DNA from: Rohdeia mirabilis
GTDB taxonomy: Bacteria; Planctomycetota; UBA1135; GCA-002686595
NCBI GenBank assembly: GCA_007750655.1
Contig: CP036290.1
Coordinates: 3,534,001 to 3,598,000, forward strand
DNA: 64,000 bases
Direction: 5' to 3'
The notes under the pieces: generated by a model
Seen by the model: only the letters and a program-made list of their open reading frames with translations
Database searches by the model: none
Told to the model about the DNA's origin: nothing
Translations under genes and position numbers: made by a program
In this document: in pieces, positions 18,639 to 27,904 of the stretch
Layout: each line of letters starts with the position of its first letter
How positions within the stretch are numbered: the stretch's first letter is position 1

Positions 18639-19712
18639 ATGGACACCGGCCAGAAGGACCCGCGGACGCCGCCCCGCCTCGACGACGTGGGTCCGGCGCC
18701 GCCGGGTGTCCGCGAGCTGCAGGAGCTGAGTCCCCTGATCGCGGCCGAAGCGCGTCGCGATCGCGGACGCCGCCGGCGGCGCTGGCTCCTGGCGAACCTG
18801 GGCCTGATCGGTCTCGGAGTCGTCCTGGCGACGCTCGGCGGGTGTCGCATCGACAGCCACGCGCGCGGCCTCCTGGCCGCGGAGCGCGCGGCCGGCATCG
18901 AACCTGGCACGGTGCGCGAGGGTTGGGGTCCGATCGAGCTGGGGCCGACCGACGCCGAGATCGCGGTCCTTCTGGTGCACGGCTTCCGCAGCACGCCGGC
19001 GGACTTCGGCGAGCTCCCGCAGCGCCTCGCCGACGAGGGCGTGTTCGTGCGCGCGATGCTCCTGCCCGGCCACGGGACGAGCGCCGAGGAACTCGCGACC
19101 ACGACCGCCGATCAGTGGATCGAGGCCGTGCGCGAGGAGTACGCGAGCCTCGCCGAACGCTTCCCGACGGTGCGTGTGGTCGGCTTCTCGATGGGGGCGG
19201 CCTGCAGCCTGCTGGCCCTCGCGCCGTCGGCCGGGAGTGCGGACGAACCGGGGACGGCCTCGCTGGACCGCCTGGCGCTCGTCGCGCCCTACTTCAAGAT
19301 CACGCCGCGCTGGTGGACGATCGCGTCGATCGAGAGCTGGACCGAGTTCGCCGGCACGTTCGTCACCTACGTGGACAGCGGCCCCGAGATCCGCGGCATC
19401 AGCCGTGCGAGCCTCGGCGAAGGCTACAGGTTCTATCGAGTGCTGCCCCTCGACGCCGCTTCCCGCGCCGCCGACGTGGCGCGACGCGCGCGAGACCCGG
19501 AGCTCCTCGGTCGCTACCTGTGCCCGATCCTCACCGTCGTCGCGAACGGCGACACCGTGGCCGATCCGGCCTCCGCGCGCGCCGCGTTCGACGCGCTCGG
19601 GTCCGAAGAACGCACACTCGTCGAGCTCGAGTCCTCCAACCACGTCGTCTTCTGGGACGTCGATTCCGCGGCTGCCATCGCCGCCCTCGTCCCTTTCCTG
19701 ACCGAACGCTGA
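18639..19712 (+). CDS. Alpha/beta hydrolase, membrane-anchored carboxylesterase type
   Basis: About 357 residues from ATG 18639. A proline-rich N-terminus is followed by a strongly basic run and one membrane helix (about 50-68), so the enzyme domain is tethered outside the inner membrane. The hydrolase has the oxyanion strand LLVHGF (111-116), nucleophile elbow VGFSMGA (Ser184), an acid in NGDTVAD and a C-terminal catalytic His in SNHVVF. The HGFxxTPADF stretch is like the Est30/monoacylglycerol lipase group that cleaves short-chain or monoacyl esters. Reads into the ChaN-like gene 41 bp later. Confidence 0.8.
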   Translation: MDTGQKDPRTPPRLDDVGPAPPGVRELQELSPLIAAEARRDRGRRRRRWLLANLGLIGLGVVLATLGGCRIDSHARGLLAAERAAGIEPGTVREGWGPIELGPTDAEIAVLLVHGFRSTPADFGELPQRLADEGVFVRAMLLPGHGTSAEELATTTADQWIEAVREEYASLAERFPTVRVVGFSMGAACSLLALAPSAGSADEPGTASLDRLALVAPYFKITPRWWTIASIESWTEFAGTFVTYVDSGPEIRGISRASLGEGYRFYRVLPLDAASRAADVARRARDPELLGRYLCPILTVVANGDTVADPASARAAFDALGSEERTLVELESSNHVVFWDVDSAAAIAALVPFLTER

Positions 19713-19753
19713 GCGGACCGCCCCATCCATCCTCCGCCCCACACCCGCGCACC

Positions 19754-20668
19754 ATGAACCGGAAACTCGCTGCAGCGCGCTGCGCCACCCTCGCCCTTCT
19801 CCTCGCTCCCCTCACCTCCTGTGGGGTGCTCGGTGGAGCATCCGATCGCGTCCAGGAGGCCCGCATCCTCACGGTGCCCGACGGGACCGAGATCGACATC
19901 GACTCCGCCGCACGCGAACTGCGCCGCGCGGACGTGATCTTCCTCGGCGAACTGCACGACTCGCTCGAGGGACACCGCGTGATGACCGAGCTGACGCGCG
20001 CGATCCTCGCGGACCACCCGCAGCCGGTGCTCTCGATGGAGATGTTCGAGCGCGACGTGCAGGACGTGGTGACGCTCTACGTCGACGGCTACGCCTGCAA
20101 GGACTACTTCCTCGCCAACGCGCGCCCCTGGGACTCGCCCGACTCGCCCTACGCGGACCACTACGGACCGGTCGTGGACCTGGCGCGCGAGAACGGTTGG
20201 GACGTCGTCGCCGCGAACGTCCCGCGCCGTGCGGCGCGGGCGGTGGCGCGCTCCGAAGCACCGTCGAGCGGCGGGTCGATCTTCGCGAGCCCCGTGTCCG
20301 ACCTCTCCGACGGTCGCTACCGCCGCGAGTTCGACGAGACCATGAACGCGATGATGGGCGGCCACGGCTCGGGCATGACCGACTTCTCGCTCATGTACGC
20401 GGCCCAGGTCCTGAAGGACGAGACGATGGCGCACGCGATCGCCAGTCTGTTCCGCGGTGAAGGCGAACGAGGTGGCGGTGGCCGTTGGCCGCGCGTCGTG
20501 CACTGGAACGGCCGCTTCCACTCCGACTGGGGCCTCGGAACCGTCGAGCGCCTGCGACGCCGTCTGCCCGGTCTGCGCATCGCCGTGGTGACGATGGAGC
20601 GCGACGGCGGCCTGGCCCTGGCCACCTCCGACGATCCGCCGGCCAGCTACGTGATTCAGGTGCCCTGA
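19754..20668 (+). CDS. ChaN-like (DUF399) lipoprotein
   Basis: 304 residues with a lipoprotein signal peptide (lipobox LTSC, Cys23). The domain opens with VIFLGELHDSLEGH (about 61-74), and continues with VLSMEMFERDVQDVV and later HWNGRFHSDWGLGTVERL, the motifs of the ChaN/DUF399 family. Campylobacter ChaN binds two cofacial haems and is linked to iron uptake, but no haem transport gene lies here, so that role is only a family-level suggestion. Its last 13 bp overlap the 3' end of the convergent NeuB-like gene. Confidence 0.8.
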   Translation: MNRKLAAARCATLALLLAPLTSCGVLGGASDRVQEARILTVPDGTEIDIDSAARELRRADVIFLGELHDSLEGHRVMTELTRAILADHPQPVLSMEMFERDVQDVVTLYVDGYACKDYFLANARPWDSPDSPYADHYGPVVDLARENGWDVVAANVPRRAARAVARSEAPSSGGSIFASPVSDLSDGRYRREFDETMNAMMGGHGSGMTDFSLMYAAQVLKDETMAHAIASLFRGEGERGGGGRWPRVVHWNGRFHSDWGLGTVERLRRRLPGLRIAVVTMERDGGLALATSDDPPASYVIQVP

Positions 20669-21561
20669 GCGGCGACCGCGGCCGGTTCGAGCTTCCCGGT
20701 CGCATCGTTCCGTTCGGTGCGTGAGCGACTCGGCGCCCGGCCGCGCCACACCGGTGCGGCCGGAGCCGGTTCGAGGCGCTCGCGCAGAGCACGCAGTTCC
20801 GAAGGGTCGAGGCCCGTGCCGGCCCGCCCCTCGCCCTCGAGTTCGAGGCGCACGACGAAGTGGCGCGCCCCGAGTTCCTGGTGGGCGCGCGCGATGGAGT
20901 AGGCGTCGCCCGCATGGTCGCTCCAGCCGCTGGGCAGGCCGGTGGCGCGGCGCAGACGACCGACGCTGGCGATGCGATCGGACGCCGCGTGGCCGCTCGC
21001 GCGTTCGGTCCCGAGGGTGACGAGTCGACGGCAACCAGCGTCGACCAGGTCGTCGACGGCGGCGAGCAATCCCTCGTGGGCCTCGTCGCCCGAGCGCGAG
21101 TTCTCCGGACGCAGCCAGACCGGCTTGCCGGTGCGCGCCAGCTCTCGAACCAGGTCGGCGTCGAGCGGCCCGCGCGTCTCGATCAGGTAGTAGTCGCTCC
21201 AGGGCTCGGCGAGCGAAACCTGCCGCGGGCCGACCGGCACCACGCCGTAGAGCAGTCCGTACTCGGCGGCCCGACTTCCCAGGTCCACGTGGCTCGCGCC
21301 GCAGAGCGTGGCTCCTCCGGGTCCCGAGCCACAAGCGTGGACGCCGCTGACACCGGCCCGCGCGGCCGCGTCGATCCGGGCTCCGCGCCGATCGCGCGAA
21401 TCGGCGCGCAACGCCCGCACTTCGGCGAGCCAGTGGCTCGAGCCACGCCAGCGCGGCGGCACCTCGGTGTCAGCGGCTCCGTCCTGGGCGATCCGCGCGA
21501 GTGCGCCCGGACCGTTGTGACCCGCCGTTCTTCCGTCGTCGACCCTTCTGGTCTGGTCCAT
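20656..21561 (-). CDS. Diverged NeuB-family (sialic acid synthase-like) protein
   Basis: About 301 residues from ATG 21561. It aligns by eye to the TIM barrel of N-acylneuraminate synthases: IDAAARAGVSGVHA matches the family LIDAA..AGADAVKFQ, ARTGKPVWLRPENS matches the TGKPIILSTGM strand, and GWSDHAGD plus ARHFVVRLELE match SDHT and EKHFT. The two metal-binding histidines are kept, but the Lys of KFQ and the Lys of the KIxS strand appear lost, and the C-terminal antifreeze-like SAF domain is missing. It may be a catalytically altered aldolase relative. No CMP-sialate gene is adjacent. Confidence 0.55.
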   Translation of the reverse strand: MDQTRRVDDGRTAGHNGPGALARIAQDGAADTEVPPRWRGSSHWLAEVRALRADSRDRRGARIDAAARAGVSGVHACGSGPGGATLCGASHVDLGSRAAEYGLLYGVVPVGPRQVSLAEPWSDYYLIETRGPLDADLVRELARTGKPVWLRPENSRSGDEAHEGLLAAVDDLVDAGCRRLVTLGTERASGHAASDRIASVGRLRRATGLPSGWSDHAGDAYSIARAHQELGARHFVVRLELEGEGRAGTGLDPSELRALRERLEPAPAAPVWRGRAPSRSRTERNDATGKLEPAAVAAQGT

Positions 21562-21802
21562 CGGAACCTGTCCCCCTCGGACGCACCGCGTACGGCTCGT
21601 CCATCGACCCTTGGTGTTCGCGGACGCCGCCACGGGGCTGCGTCCGACTCGAGCGTCGTCCCCGGCGCCCTCCCAAGGACGCCCGACGCTCGGAACACCA
21701 GACCAGGTCGGGGGTTGGCGAGCAATCCGACGGGTACGCCTCTCCCACCCGTGGGCCCACAAGGTCCGACCGTCGAGCTGGTTCGACCGGCCCGGCGGCG
21801 AG

Positions 21803-22837
21803 TCAGAGCGAGATGACGAGACCGGCCGAGACGGTGAAGCCCTCGTCCAGCGTTCCGGGCCCGCTCACGTGCTCGATCGCGCCCTGGACGCGCAGGACGT
21901 CGCGCATGAGCGAGTGCGTGGCCGCCACACCGAACACCTGTCGCCGCTGAGGAGCCTTCAAGGTTTCCGCCCGCACGGCCAACTCGGTCGCGCCACCGTC
22001 GAAGGCCGCGGACAGCGTGCCCGCCAGGCCCCGCTGGTCGCCGATGCCGTCGGCCGCGTCGACCCACTCGCCGTGGAATCGGAAGCGACCCGCCTGAGCG
22101 TGGGTCTCGATGGCGAAGGCGTCACCCGAGACGAACGAACCGTCGTCGGTGTAGGCGAGGAAGAAGCTGAGTCCTTCGCGTTCGGGGCGCGGGCGCTCGC
22201 CGGGATGGATGCGCTCCCCCAGCACGTGGAAGCCGGCGCGCAGGGTGCCGCGGCGGGAGTCGGCCACGCCGTCGTTGCCGTTCGTGAACGAGAGCCGCAG
22301 GTCCGCGCGGCCGTAGTCGGCGAGGAACTCGAGACCCTCGTCGGTGGACATGAACTCGCGACCGAGCCGCGTCCGGTACGGGAACACGAAACCGTCCTCG
22401 TCGGCGAACGAGCTGTACAGGAAGGGGTTGCGGATCAGGCCGACGCGCAGGCGGTGACGTTGGTCGAGGTCGGACTCGACGAACATTCGGTCGAGCGTCG
22501 AGCCGTTGGTCTCGTCGAACTCGAGCGCGACCTCGAAACGGTAGCCGTACCACGTGCCTCGCAGGGCGACGATGGCGTCCGAGAGCGTGGTCCCGGCTTC
22601 GTCGGGCAGGGTGGCGTCGCGACCGAAGCTGCGGTCGTAACGCGCGGCGAGCGTGCCCCCCAACGCGAGGTCGTTCACGGGCGGCGCGGCGACGTCGTCC
22701 GGGTCCGGTTCGAGCTCGGCACCGACGACCGCGGCCGGCTGGTCCTCGAGAACGGGTCCGAAGGGACCGACGGATCCCGTGGCGGCGGGTTCGGGAGCGA
22801 CGAGAGCCCAAAGGGCGATGAAGAGCGAGTAGTCCAT
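21803..22837 (-). CDS. Outer-membrane porin (OprP/OprO-like barrel)
   Basis: About 344 residues from ATG 22837. A short hydrophobic leader is followed by a negatively charged linker and then alternating amphipathic strands with aromatic ends (GTWYGYRFEVALEFDE, RHRLRVGLIRNPFLYSS, FSFFLAY-like strands) through the C-terminus, which ends in VSAGLVISL. The strand pattern with a GLIRNPF loop resembles phosphate-selective porins. Solute unknown. The annotation rests on strand pattern, not on a diagnostic motif. Confidence 0.65.
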   Translation of the reverse strand: MDYSLFIALWALVAPEPAATGSVGPFGPVLEDQPAAVVGAELEPDPDDVAAPPVNDLALGGTLAARYDRSFGRDATLPDEAGTTLSDAIVALRGTWYGYRFEVALEFDETNGSTLDRMFVESDLDQRHRLRVGLIRNPFLYSSFADEDGFVFPYRTRLGREFMSTDEGLEFLADYGRADLRLSFTNGNDGVADSRRGTLRAGFHVLGERIHPGERPRPEREGLSFFLAYTDDGSFVSGDAFAIETHAQAGRFRFHGEWVDAADGIGDQRGLAGTLSAAFDGGATELAVRAETLKAPQRRQVFGVAATHSLMRDVLRVQGAIEHVSGPGTLDEGFTVSAGLVISL

Positions 22838-23015
22838 GGGTGCGCCGCTGCCGAGTCCGAGCGACGCCCGGACGCTAGCGCACCCTGGCATCCCGCTCCA
22901 ACACCGCTGCGCGCGCCAGCCCTCGGGATCCCACGCGCGACCGCCGCTCGCGCCGCTGTGGCCCGGGGCGATTGACTCGACCGGTGCCGTTGCCAGGGTC
23001 GAGCCCGCGCCGAAC

Positions 23016-23053
23016 GCGAACGGGCCGCGGCGATCTCGCCGCGGCCCGTTCGC
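23016..23053 (-). terminator. Perfect hairpin after the FecR-like gene
   Basis: An 18-bp perfect inverted repeat with a 2-nt loop begins 44 bp past the stop of the FecR-like gene. The stem is almost all G and C. There is no T run on the minus strand, so it is not a classical intrinsic terminator, but a hairpin this stable probably marks the transcript end. Confidence 0.6.
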
Positions 23054-23096
23054 CTCGCACGACCAGCGCGCCGATCGCTCGGCGGTGCGTTCCGTC

Positions 23097-24047
23097 TCAG
23101 AAGTCCTCGAGCGCGTTCCAGCTGCGGTCGTACTCGGGCGACTCGAAACGCCCTTCCGCGATGTCGCTGCAGGCGGCGGAGAGATTGCGCAGCCGCTTCT
23201 CGTTGTCGTACTCCTCGCTGAGCAGCAGCGTCCCGTCGGCCTGCGCCATGACCCGTTGACCGGCCGTGGCCGTGAGCTTCGAGCGCTCCCCGCGCTTGCT
23301 CTCGACCTCGACCTCGCCCGCCTGCACGCAGACGCACACATGGCCGTTCGGCAGTGGAAGGACCGAGACGGACGTGCCGTGCAGCGTCACGTAGGCGTTC
23401 TCGGTCTCGATCGTCACGGACGAGGAGCCACTCGCCAGCCTCGAGATGATGACCAACTCGCCCGCTTCGACCCGCACGGGGAGCACGATGCGCTCGCCCT
23501 CGCGACGGGGTTCGGGCATGCGCACGCGCGTGTGGGCCGCCAGTTCGAGTCGCAGGTCGTCACCGTAGCCGAGCCGCAGGTTGCCGGCGTCGGTGCACAG
23601 GAGGCACGGGCGCGTGCCGGGTCGCAGCACGTCGCCCGAGAACTCCGCGTCGTCGACGAGCAGCGCCGTCGCTCGGTGGTTGAAGATCCGCCATCCGTCG
23701 CTGCGTTCGAACCCGAACGCCAGGAACAGGAGCAGGGCCGCGGCCGCCGCCAGCGTGGTCACGAGGACGGTCCGCCGGTGGAGGGGGAAGACCCGTGCCG
23801 CGGGGCGCAGCTCGTGGACAGGCTCGCGCTCTTCGAGGTCGCCGCGGACGAAGCGCTCGCGGAGTTCGGCCGCGAAGGCCGGGCTCGGCTCCTCGGCCGC
23901 GAGGTACGGGGCGAGGCTCGCCCGGTCGCGGACGTCCGCCGCCGCGGCGCCGATCTCTCCGCTCACGAACTGCGCGCGCAGCCGGGCCCGGAACGCCGGG
24001 TCCGGCTGCGCCGGTTCGAACAGAGGTGAATCGTGGTGGGTGGTCAT
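23097..24047 (-). CDS. FecR-domain transmembrane regulator
   Basis: 316 residues. The cytoplasmic N-terminus contains two copies of a short helical repeat (PDPAFRARLRAQFVSGEI and SPAFAAELRERFVRGDL), a membrane helix follows near 95-113 (TVLVTTLAAAAALLLFLAFG), and the outer part has FecR-type beta strands (RVEAGELVIIS, VTLHGTSVSVLP, VCVQAGEVEVES). FecR proteins sense a signal outside and control an ECF sigma factor within. The ECF sigma gene lies 228 bp upstream on the same strand, so this is its likely partner. Confidence 0.8.
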   Translation of the reverse strand: MTTHHDSPLFEPAQPDPAFRARLRAQFVSGEIGAAAADVRDRASLAPYLAAEEPSPAFAAELRERFVRGDLEEREPVHELRPAARVFPLHRRTVLVTTLAAAAALLLFLAFGFERSDGWRIFNHRATALLVDDAEFSGDVLRPGTRPCLLCTDAGNLRLGYGDDLRLELAAHTRVRMPEPRREGERIVLPVRVEAGELVIISRLASGSSSVTIETENAYVTLHGTSVSVLPLPNGHVCVCVQAGEVEVESKRGERSKLTATAGQRVMAQADGTLLLSEEYDNEKRLRNLSAACSDIAEGRFESPEYDRSWNALEDF

Positions 24048-24275
24048 CGGGCAGTCTCGAGGGCGCGCGGTCGTTCACGTTCGGGCGAGCGGCGCGCAAT
24101 CGGATGGCGCGGTCCGAAGTGGTGCGGGCTGGGTGTCGCGATCAGGTCGGCGCGGTCGGTTCGGCGCGGTCGAAGGGACGCAGCCGGGAGCGTTCGGGGG
24201 AGGCGGGGCGCCGAGCGCGGCCGGACTACGCCGTTCCACCGGCCCTGTGACGGGGCCAGCTCGCGCTGGATCGGC

Positions 24276-24890
24276 TCAGCCGGCCTCCTCGGTGGCGGGA
24301 GCTCCGAGCCGCACGCGCAGCTCGGCCAGGGCGCGGGAGTAACGCTTGCGGACCGCCACTTCGTTGCGCCCGACGGCCGCGCCGATCTCGGCGAAGGACA
24401 GCCCCTCGAAGGCCCGCAGGTAGAGGGTCTCGCGCAGGTTGTCGGGCAGGCTGTCCACCGCGTCGCGCACGGTCTGGGCGTCTTCTTCGGCGATCAGGGG
24501 AGCGATCGGTCCCGGATCCTCGTCCGGCACGTCGATCTGCTCGTCCTCTCCGTCGAACGTCCTGGTGAGGCTGCGGTCGCGGTGGGCCCGACTGCGCCAA
24601 TGGTCCCGCAGGCGATTGATCGCGACCGCGAAGACCCAGGGACGCAGGGCGCGCTCGGGGTCGTAGGACGGAAAGCCGCGGTGCAGCTGGACGAAGATGT
24701 CCTGGGTCAGGTCCTCGGACAGGTGACGATCCTTCACCAGGCTGCGCACGTAGCCGTAGAGCCTGGGGAAGTAGAGGTCGAAGAACAGCGCCAGTGCGGC
24801 GGGGTCCTGGGCCGTCAGCTCGGCGCGACGCTCGACCGGGAAGTCGTCGTCGTTGGCCGGGGTGGCCTCGTTCTGGGGTTCGCTGTCCAT
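24276..24890 (-). CDS. ECF sigma factor (sigma-70 family)
   Basis: About 204 residues from ATG 24890. Region 2 reads FFDLYFPRLYGYVRSLV..DRHLSEDLTQDIFVQLHRG and PWVFAVAINRLRDHWR; region 4 reads LPDNLRETLYLRAFEGLSFAEIGAAVGRNEVAVRKRYSRAL, a complete helix-turn-helix for the -35 element. A short acidic linker joins them. It directs RNA polymerase to a small regulon under control of an anti-sigma factor, here probably the FecR-like membrane protein downstream. Confidence 0.9.
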   Translation of the reverse strand: MDSEPQNEATPANDDDFPVERRAELTAQDPAALALFFDLYFPRLYGYVRSLVKDRHLSEDLTQDIFVQLHRGFPSYDPERALRPWVFAVAINRLRDHWRSRAHRDRSLTRTFDGEDEQIDVPDEDPGPIAPLIAEEDAQTVRDAVDSLPDNLRETLYLRAFEGLSFAEIGAAVGRNEVAVRKRYSRALAELRVRLGAPATEEAG

Positions 24891-25058
24891 GGGTGTCGAC
24901 CGACCGCGCTCGATCCGCTCGAGGTCCGCGGGGGGGACACAGGGTCGGAAGCGTCGGCCCAAGGTGCAAGCCTGGGCCGCGAGGCTCGGAGCCCCCCCAC
25001 CTCTGCGCGCCGGGCCGTGGCCTGGGAGTTCGGGGCGCGGGGCCCTGAGCCGCCGCGT

Positions 25059-26009
25059 TCAGGCCCCGTCGCGGGGCCGGATCAGGGCGCGCAGACGTTC
25101 CACCGCGGCGCGGCCGGCGGGACGGGCCTCGGACGCGAGCAGCTCGGCGTCGAGGCGCTCGAGGTCCGTCTCGATGGCCGCCATCAGGTCCGTGGACGCG
25201 CGACGCAGGTCGGCGACGGCGCTCGCCAGGTGCACCGCACCCAGTTGAGCGGGATCGGCGAGCCCGAGACCGAAGAAGCGCGAGCGGTCCGCGATCCTGC
25301 GGAAGGCGCGGTTCGCGGCCGACGGCTCGAACCCTCCGAGGAACAGGCACGCGCTGTAGACGAGGCTGGCGGGTCGGGTCAACGAGGACGACAGCGCGAG
25401 GCTCGGGCCCGCGGGACTCTGCGCCGCGTCACCGAGCGCTCCCTCGAGCGCGCTGGCGAGGTCCGAGGCGTCCTCGCTCGCCGTCGAGTGGAGCGTGTTC
25501 GCTTCGCTGGTCAACGGTCCCGAGGCGGAGGCGAGGCGCGGCGCGCGCGTCGCCCGTACCGGCGCGTCCACCGGACGTGGCTCCGACCGGACGACGTCGT
25601 TCTGCGCGGCTTCGTTCTGCGCGGCTTCGTTCTGCGCGGTTCCTTGCTGTGCGGTGTCCTTCCCCGGCGTCGGCGGGTAGATGGAGGCTTCCGGCTTCCA
25701 CGCGGGAGCGGGCGCCGAAGGAACGGACGACGACTCGTACTCGATCGGCCGCAGCTCCGCCTCGACGGGCAGGGGCGGCGGGCTCGGCCCACGGGTCTTC
25801 GCCCGTCCTTCCACCCAGGCCTTCAGCGTGTCGGCCAACGGGTCGTCGCGCAGCGTGCTGCCCCCACTCTGCGCACCTGCTCGGGACGGCGAGGTTCCGC
25901 CGCCGATCCGCTGACGCGAGGAGCGCGGCCCATCGCTGCCCAGGTTGGCGAGCTTGCGGGCCATGGCGATCGCCGCGGCGACGAAGATGAAGAAGAGGAG
26001 TGTCTGCAT
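25059..26009 (-). CDS. Membrane-anchored low-complexity protein, unknown
   Basis: 316 residues. One N-terminal membrane helix (LLFFIFVAAAIAMARKLA), then ~180 residues of Ser/Pro/Ala-rich linker, then a helical C-terminal domain of about 110 residues (SLVYSACLFLGGFEPSAANRAFRRIADRSRFF onwards). The linker contains a small peptide repeat QNEAA, QNEAA, QND made by a 15-bp DNA repeat. No family recognised. Base composition and codon use look like the neighbours, so it is probably a real gene. Confidence 0.5.
   Translation of the reverse strand: MQTLLFFIFVAAAIAMARKLANLGSDGPRSSRQRIGGGTSPSRAGAQSGGSTLRDDPLADTLKAWVEGRAKTRGPSPPPLPVEAELRPIEYESSSVPSAPAPAWKPEASIYPPTPGKDTAQQGTAQNEAAQNEAAQNDVVRSEPRPVDAPVRATRAPRLASASGPLTSEANTLHSTASEDASDLASALEGALGDAAQSPAGPSLALSSSLTRPASLVYSACLFLGGFEPSAANRAFRRIADRSRFFGLGLADPAQLGAVHLASAVADLRRASTDLMAAIETDLERLDAELLASEARPAGRAAVERLRALIRPRDGA
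25598..25645. repeat. 15-bp tandem repeat inside a coding region
   Basis: About three tandem copies of a 15-bp unit (first base at 25598, 25613 and 25628), the third copy diverged at its end. Because 15 is a multiple of three the repeat adds whole five-residue units (QNEAA) to the linker of the surrounding gene. Likely a site of length variation. Confidence 0.7.
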
Positions 26010-26140
26010 CGCATTGGGCCGGGTCTCGAGGTCACACCGCGGTTCCGCCAGACAGCGCGGCCGGGGCGAGACCGGGAGGCCGCCCCGACCCTACTCCATG
26101 ACGGCGGCCACCATTCGCGCGGAGTGACCCGCGACCGCCG

Positions 26141-27904
26141 TCAGTGGCCGGCCCCGTCGATCATCGGGAGGTCGATGTGACGCTCGCGCGCGCAGTCGAT
26201 CGCTTCCTCGTAGCCCGCGTCCGCGTGGCGCATGACGCCGGTGCCGCAGTCGTTGGTCAGAACGCGCTCGAGCGCCGCCTGGGCCTGCGGTGTACCGTCG
26301 GCCACCGAGACCTGTCCGCAGTGCAGGCTGTAGCCCATGCCGACGCCCCCACCGTGGTGGAAGCTGACCCAGGCGGCGCCGGACGCGACGTTCAGCATGC
26401 AGTTGAGCAACGGCCAGTCGGCGACGGCGTCGGTGCCGTCCTTCATCGCTTCGGTCTCGCGGTTCGGCGACGCCACCGAACCGCAGTCCAGGTGGTCGCG
26501 ACCGATCGCGAGCGGCGCGCTGATCTCGCCCCGACGCACGGCCTCGTTGAAGGCGAGACCCGCCTTCGCGCGGTCGCCGTAGCCGAGCCAACAGATGCGC
26601 GCCGGCAGGCCCTGGAATTCGATGCGCTCGGCCGCCATGTCGAGCCAGCGCAAGAGCGCCGTGTCGTGCGGGAAGAGCTCGCGCACGATGCGATCGGTCA
26701 CCGCGATGTCCTGCGGGTCGCCCGACAGCGCCGCCCAGCGGAACGGGCCCTTGCCCTCGCAGAAGAGCGGACGCACGTACTTGGGCACGAACCCCTCGAA
26801 CTCGAAGGCGTTCTCGAGTCCGGCTTCCTGGGCGTGGCCGCGCAGGTTGTTGCCGTAGTCGAACGTATCGGCGCCGCGGCGCTGCAACTCGTTCATCGCC
26901 TTCACGTGGTCGACCATCGTCGCGAACGAACGGCGCTGGTACTCGTCGGGATCGCTCTCGCGCAGGGCGAAGGCGTCGCTCAGTGCCATGTCGCGCGGCA
27001 CGTAGCCGCCGAGCGGATCGTGCGCGCTGGTCTGGTCGGTGAGGATGTCCGGGACGATGTCGCGCGCGATCATCCGCTCGAGCAGCTCCACCGCGTTGCA
27101 GACCACGCCGATCGAGCGCGCTTCGCCCTTCGCCTTCAGCTCGAGCGCGCGGTCGATGGCCGCGTCCACGTCGGTCATCATCTCGTCGGTGTAGCGCGTC
27201 TCGAGCCGCTTCTCGATGCGCTTCGGATCGACCTCGGCCGCGAGGCACACCGCGTTGTTCATCGTCGCGGCGAGCGGCTGGGCCCCGCCCATGCCACCGA
27301 GCCCCGCGGTCACGACCAATCGACCGCGCAGATCGCCACCGAAGTGCTTCTTGGCGGCGGCCGCGAACGTCTCGTAGGTGCCCTGGACGATGCCCTGGCT
27401 GCCGATGTAGATCCACGAGCCCGCGGTCATCTGGCCGAACATCATCTTCCCCTCGGCCTCGAGCTTGCGGAAGTGTTCCCAGTTCGCCCAGTTGCCGACG
27501 AGGTTCGAGTTGGCGATCAGCACGCGCGGCGCGTCCTCGGTCGTGCGGAACACGCCGACCGGCTTGCCCGACTGCACGAGCAACGTCTCGTCCGGCTCGA
27601 GGCGTTCGAGCGTCGTGACGATCGATCGCAGGCAGTCCCAGTCGCGCGCGGCCTTGCCGGAGCCGCCGTAGACGATCAGCTTCTCCGGTTCCTCCGCCAC
27701 CTCGTCGTCGAGGTTGTTGAGCAACATCCGCAGCGCGGCCTCGGCCTTCCAGCTCTTGCAGCGGCGTTCGGAACCGCGGGGGGCGCGCTGGGGACCGGGA
27801 ACGATGTGGAGCGGGGTCTGCTCGGACAGGTCGGTCGAGCGCACGGTGGTCGGTTCTGAGGTCACGTCGGTGGTCGATTCGGGAGTCATGGTCGCTGGGG
27901 TCAC
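26141..27904 (-). CDS. hutU: Urocanate hydratase
   Basis: 587 residues, slightly longer than the usual ~555. It hydrates urocanate to imidazolone propionate using tightly bound NAD, the second step of histidine degradation. Hallmarks: [14 protein letters not shown] near the N-terminus, [51 protein letters not shown], and [21 protein letters not shown]. The start at 27904 overlaps the stop of the deiminase gene by 4 bp; an ATG at 27889 is an alternative. hutH is about 7 kb away rather than adjacent. Confidence 0.97.
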   Translation of the reverse strand: MTPATMTPESTTDVTSEPTTVRSTDLSEQTPLHIVPGPQRAPRGSERRCKSWKAEAALRMLLNNLDDEVAEEPEKLIVYGGSGKAARDWDCLRSIVTTLERLEPDETLLVQSGKPVGVFRTTEDAPRVLIANSNLVGNWANWEHFRKLEAEGKMMFGQMTAGSWIYIGSQGIVQGTYETFAAAAKKHFGGDLRGRLVVTAGLGGMGGAQPLAATMNNAVCLAAEVDPKRIEKRLETRYTDEMMTDVDAAIDRALELKAKGEARSIGVVCNAVELLERMIARDIVPDILTDQTSAHDPLGGYVPRDMALSDAFALRESDPDEYQRRSFATMVDHVKAMNELQRRGADTFDYGNNLRGHAQEAGLENAFEFEGFVPKYVRPLFCEGKGPFRWAALSGDPQDIAVTDRIVRELFPHDTALLRWLDMAAERIEFQGLPARICWLGYGDRAKAGLAFNEAVRRGEISAPLAIGRDHLDCGSVASPNRETEAMKDGTDAVADWPLLNCMLNVASGAAWVSFHHGGGVGMGYSLHCGQVSVADGTPQAQAALERVLTNDCGTGVMRHADAGYEEAIDCARERHIDLPMIDGAGH

